From the NCBI GenBank assembly GCA_950295325.1, contig OX485803.1, positions 58,979,554 through 59,039,553 on the forward strand: a stretch of DNA of 60,000 bases. Direction: 5' to 3'. The position numbers were made by a program, and so were the translations under genes. This DNA is from Polytrichum commune. Its lineage: Eukaryota > Streptophyta > Polytrichopsida > Polytrichales > Polytrichaceae. Under the pieces are notes generated by a model. The model saw nothing but the letters and a program-made list of their open reading frames with translations. It did no database searches and was not told where the DNA came from. Positions 57,925 to 60,000 of this stretch are shown in pieces (position 1 is the first letter of the stretch; the number at the start of each line of letters is the position of its first letter).

Positions 57925-60000
57925 ATTTTCTCACTAAGGATGAAGCATGTGCTTCACCTCTAAGCACAACTTTAATGAGACATTCAGATTTCTCAAGGAG
58001 GTGAGGCATGTGCCCCACCCAAAAAAATGAATTTAAAACATATAATTTTATTTCATAAGGGTGAGGCATGAGCCTCATCTCTAAGCACAAGCTTAAGGAG
58101 AAATTCAGATTCTTCAAAGACGGTGCGGCATGTGTCTCACCCGAAAAAAACAAATTCAAAACGTAGAATTTTATTTCAAAAGGGTGAGGCATGTGCCTCA
58201 CCTCTAAGTACAACTTTAAGGAGAAATTCAGATTTCTCAAGGAGATGAGGCATGTGCCTCAACTTCAAAACTTAGAATTTTGTTTCATAAGGGTGATCCA
58301 TGTGCCTCATATCTAAACATAACCTTAGGGAGAAATTCAGATTTCTCAAGAAAGGTGAACCATGTGCCCTACCCGAAAAATACAAATTCAAAACACAGAA
58401 TTTTGTTTCATCATGTGCCTCACCTCTAAGCACAACCTTAAAGGAAAATTCAGATTTCTCAAGGAGGTGAGACATGTGTCTCATCCCAAAAAAATAAATT
58501 CAACATATAGAATATTATTTCATAAGGGTATGGCATGTGCCTCACCTCTAATCACAATCATAAAGAGAAATTCAGATTTTTCAAAGAGGGTGAGGCATGA
58601 GTCTCACCCGAAAAAAACAAATTCAAAACATAGAATTTTATTTCATAAGGGTGAGGCATATACCTCACCTCTAAGCACAACTTTAAGAAAAAACTCAGAT
58701 TTCTTAAGGAGGGTGAGCCATGTGCCTCACCTTCAAAATTTAGAATTTTGTTTCATAAGGTTGACGCATGTGTCTCACATCTAAACATAACCTTAGGTAG
58801 AAATTTATATTTCTCAAGAAGGGTGAACCATGTGCCCCATCCGAAAAATACAAATTCAAAACATAGAATTTTGTTTCATAAGGGTGAGGCATGTACCTCA
58901 CCTTTAAGCACAATTTTAAGGAGAAATTCAGATTTCTCAAGAAGGTGAGGCATGTGCTACACCCCCAAAAAATAAATTCAAAACATAGAATTTTGTTTCA
59001 TATACGTGAGGCATGTGCCTCACCTCTAAGCACAAGCTTAAGAAGAAATTCCGATTTCTCAAGGAGGATGAGGCATGTGACACAACTTCAAAACTTAGCA
59101 TTTTGTTTCATAAGGGTGAGGCATATGCCTCACCTCTAAGCATAACCTTAGGGAGAAATTCATATTTCTCAACGAGGTGAGGCTTGTGCCCCATCCGAAA
59201 AAACAAATTCAAAACATAGAATTTTATTTCATAAGGGTGAGGCATGTGCGTCACCTCTAAGCACCACCTTAAGGAGAAATCAAATTTTTCAAAGAAGGTG
59301 AGGCATGTGTCTTATAAAAAAAAACAAATTCAAAACATAGAATTTTATTTCATAAGGGTGAGGCATGTATCTCACCTCTAAGTACAACCTTAAGGAGAAA
59401 TTCAGATTTCTCAAGGAGGTGAGGCATAGAATTTTGTTTCATAAGAGTGAGGCATATGCCTCACTTCTAAGCACCACCTTAAGGAGAAATTTTGATTTCT
59501 CAAGGAGGTGAGGCATGTGCCTTACCCTAAAAAAACAAATTCAAAACATAGAATTTTGTTTCATAAGGGTATGACATGTGCTTTACCTCTAAGCACAAGC
59601 TTAAGGAGAAATTCAGATTTTTCAAAGAGGGTGAGGCTTATGTCTCTCCCGAAGAAAACAAATTCAAAACATAGAATTTTGTTTTACAAGGGTGAGGCAT
59701 GTGCGTGACATCTAAACATAACCTTAGAGAGAAATTCATATTTCTTAAGAAGGGTGAACCATATGGTCCACCCGAAAAATACAAATTCAAAACATAGAAT
59801 TTTATTTTATAAGGGTGAGGCATGTGCCTCACCTTTAAATACAATCTTAAGGAGAAATTCAGATTTCTCTAGGAGGTAAAGCATGTGCCCAACCCCAAAA
59901 AAACAAATACAAAATATAGAATTTTGTTTCATAAGGGTGAGGCATGAGCCTCACCTCTAAGTACAAGCTTAAGGAGAAATTCTGATTTCTCGAGGAGGGT
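57925..60000. repeat. ~120-bp satellite array, about 17 units, continuing past the window
   Basis: Each unit contains ATAGAATTTT.TTTCATAAGG, a hairpin-like GTGAGGCA/TG/TGCCTCAC, CTCTAAGCACAACCTTAAGG and AGAAATTCAGATTTCTCAAG. ATTTT.TTTCATAAGG recurs near 58047, 58167, 58277, 58398, 58511, 58634, 58745, 58868, 58992, 59101, 59221, 59345, 59432, 59552, 59672, 59799 and 59921. Spacing is 109-127, with one short unit of 87. Variants carrying CTTCAAAACTTAG (58,260, 58,731, 59,085) are followed by GAACCATGTG or CTAAACATAACC variants, suggesting a 3-4-unit higher-order period. Short frames within it are not genes. Confidence 0.92.

Noticed and set aside
57902-59844. Many 60-140 codon frames near the right end
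   Set aside because: All lie within the ~120-bp satellite and change with unit variants.
57360-60000. Possible CRISPR-like array because of regular repeats with short palindromes
   Set aside because: Units are about 120 bp and tandem with no unique spacers, and the window is plainly eukaryotic.

Overview
This window looks like nuclear DNA of a land plant. It has spliced genes with GT-AG introns, AT-rich spacers, plant-type DNA transposons and satellite arrays. Five genes can be supported in 60 kb. The short AWPM-19 protein and the several hAT/Harbinger/gag relics hint at a non-flowering plant (moss, liverwort or lycophyte), but that is an inference.

Layout. 1-5.3 kb: spacer with a pogo/Tigger relic (1781-3065). 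5.39-7.76 kb: an AWPM-19/PM19-like membrane protein gene (+), four exons counting a 5'UTR exon. 10.5-11.2 kb: a 632-bp pogo-type element with a CENP-B-like helix-turn-helix relic. 12.0-15.5 kb: a minus-strand gene with an AP2/ERF-like segment. 16.1-18.0 kb: a 214-bp tandem array with dimeric higher-order structure. 20.0-21.0 kb: a TIR element. 22.3-23.9 kb: transposase and gag relics. 23,969-29,430: a complete PIF/Harbinger element with TIRs, TAA target duplication, a Myb-like ORF1 (-) and a transposase ORF2 (+), both decayed. 31.9-38.5 kb: a full 14-coding-exon gene for signal peptide peptidase SppA (+). 39.1-40.2 kb: an unrecognised secreted or membrane coiled-coil protein (-). 41.9-46.1 kb: two copies of a 610-bp repeat flanking a CATGCCCACCC minisatellite. 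48.2-50.0 kb: two MITEs with self-palindromic ends. 50.8-52.2 kb: a germin-like protein gene (-). 54.2-55.7 kb: a MULE-like element whose left TIR is split by a 650-bp hAT MITE. 57.9 kb to the end: a ~120-bp satellite array running out of the window.

The genes do not form one pathway: a stress/ABA-type plasma-membrane protein, a probable transcription factor, a plastid protease, an unknown acidic protein and an apoplastic cupin. What they share is structural. All five carry 2-4 copy local tandem duplications (period about 130-280 bp) in an intron, 5' region or 3' end. No new defence-like or enzymatic system was found. The most notable observations are this duplication pattern, the nested hAT insertion with its own internal 'empty site', the palindromic-end MITE pair, and the unrecognised 341-residue protein.
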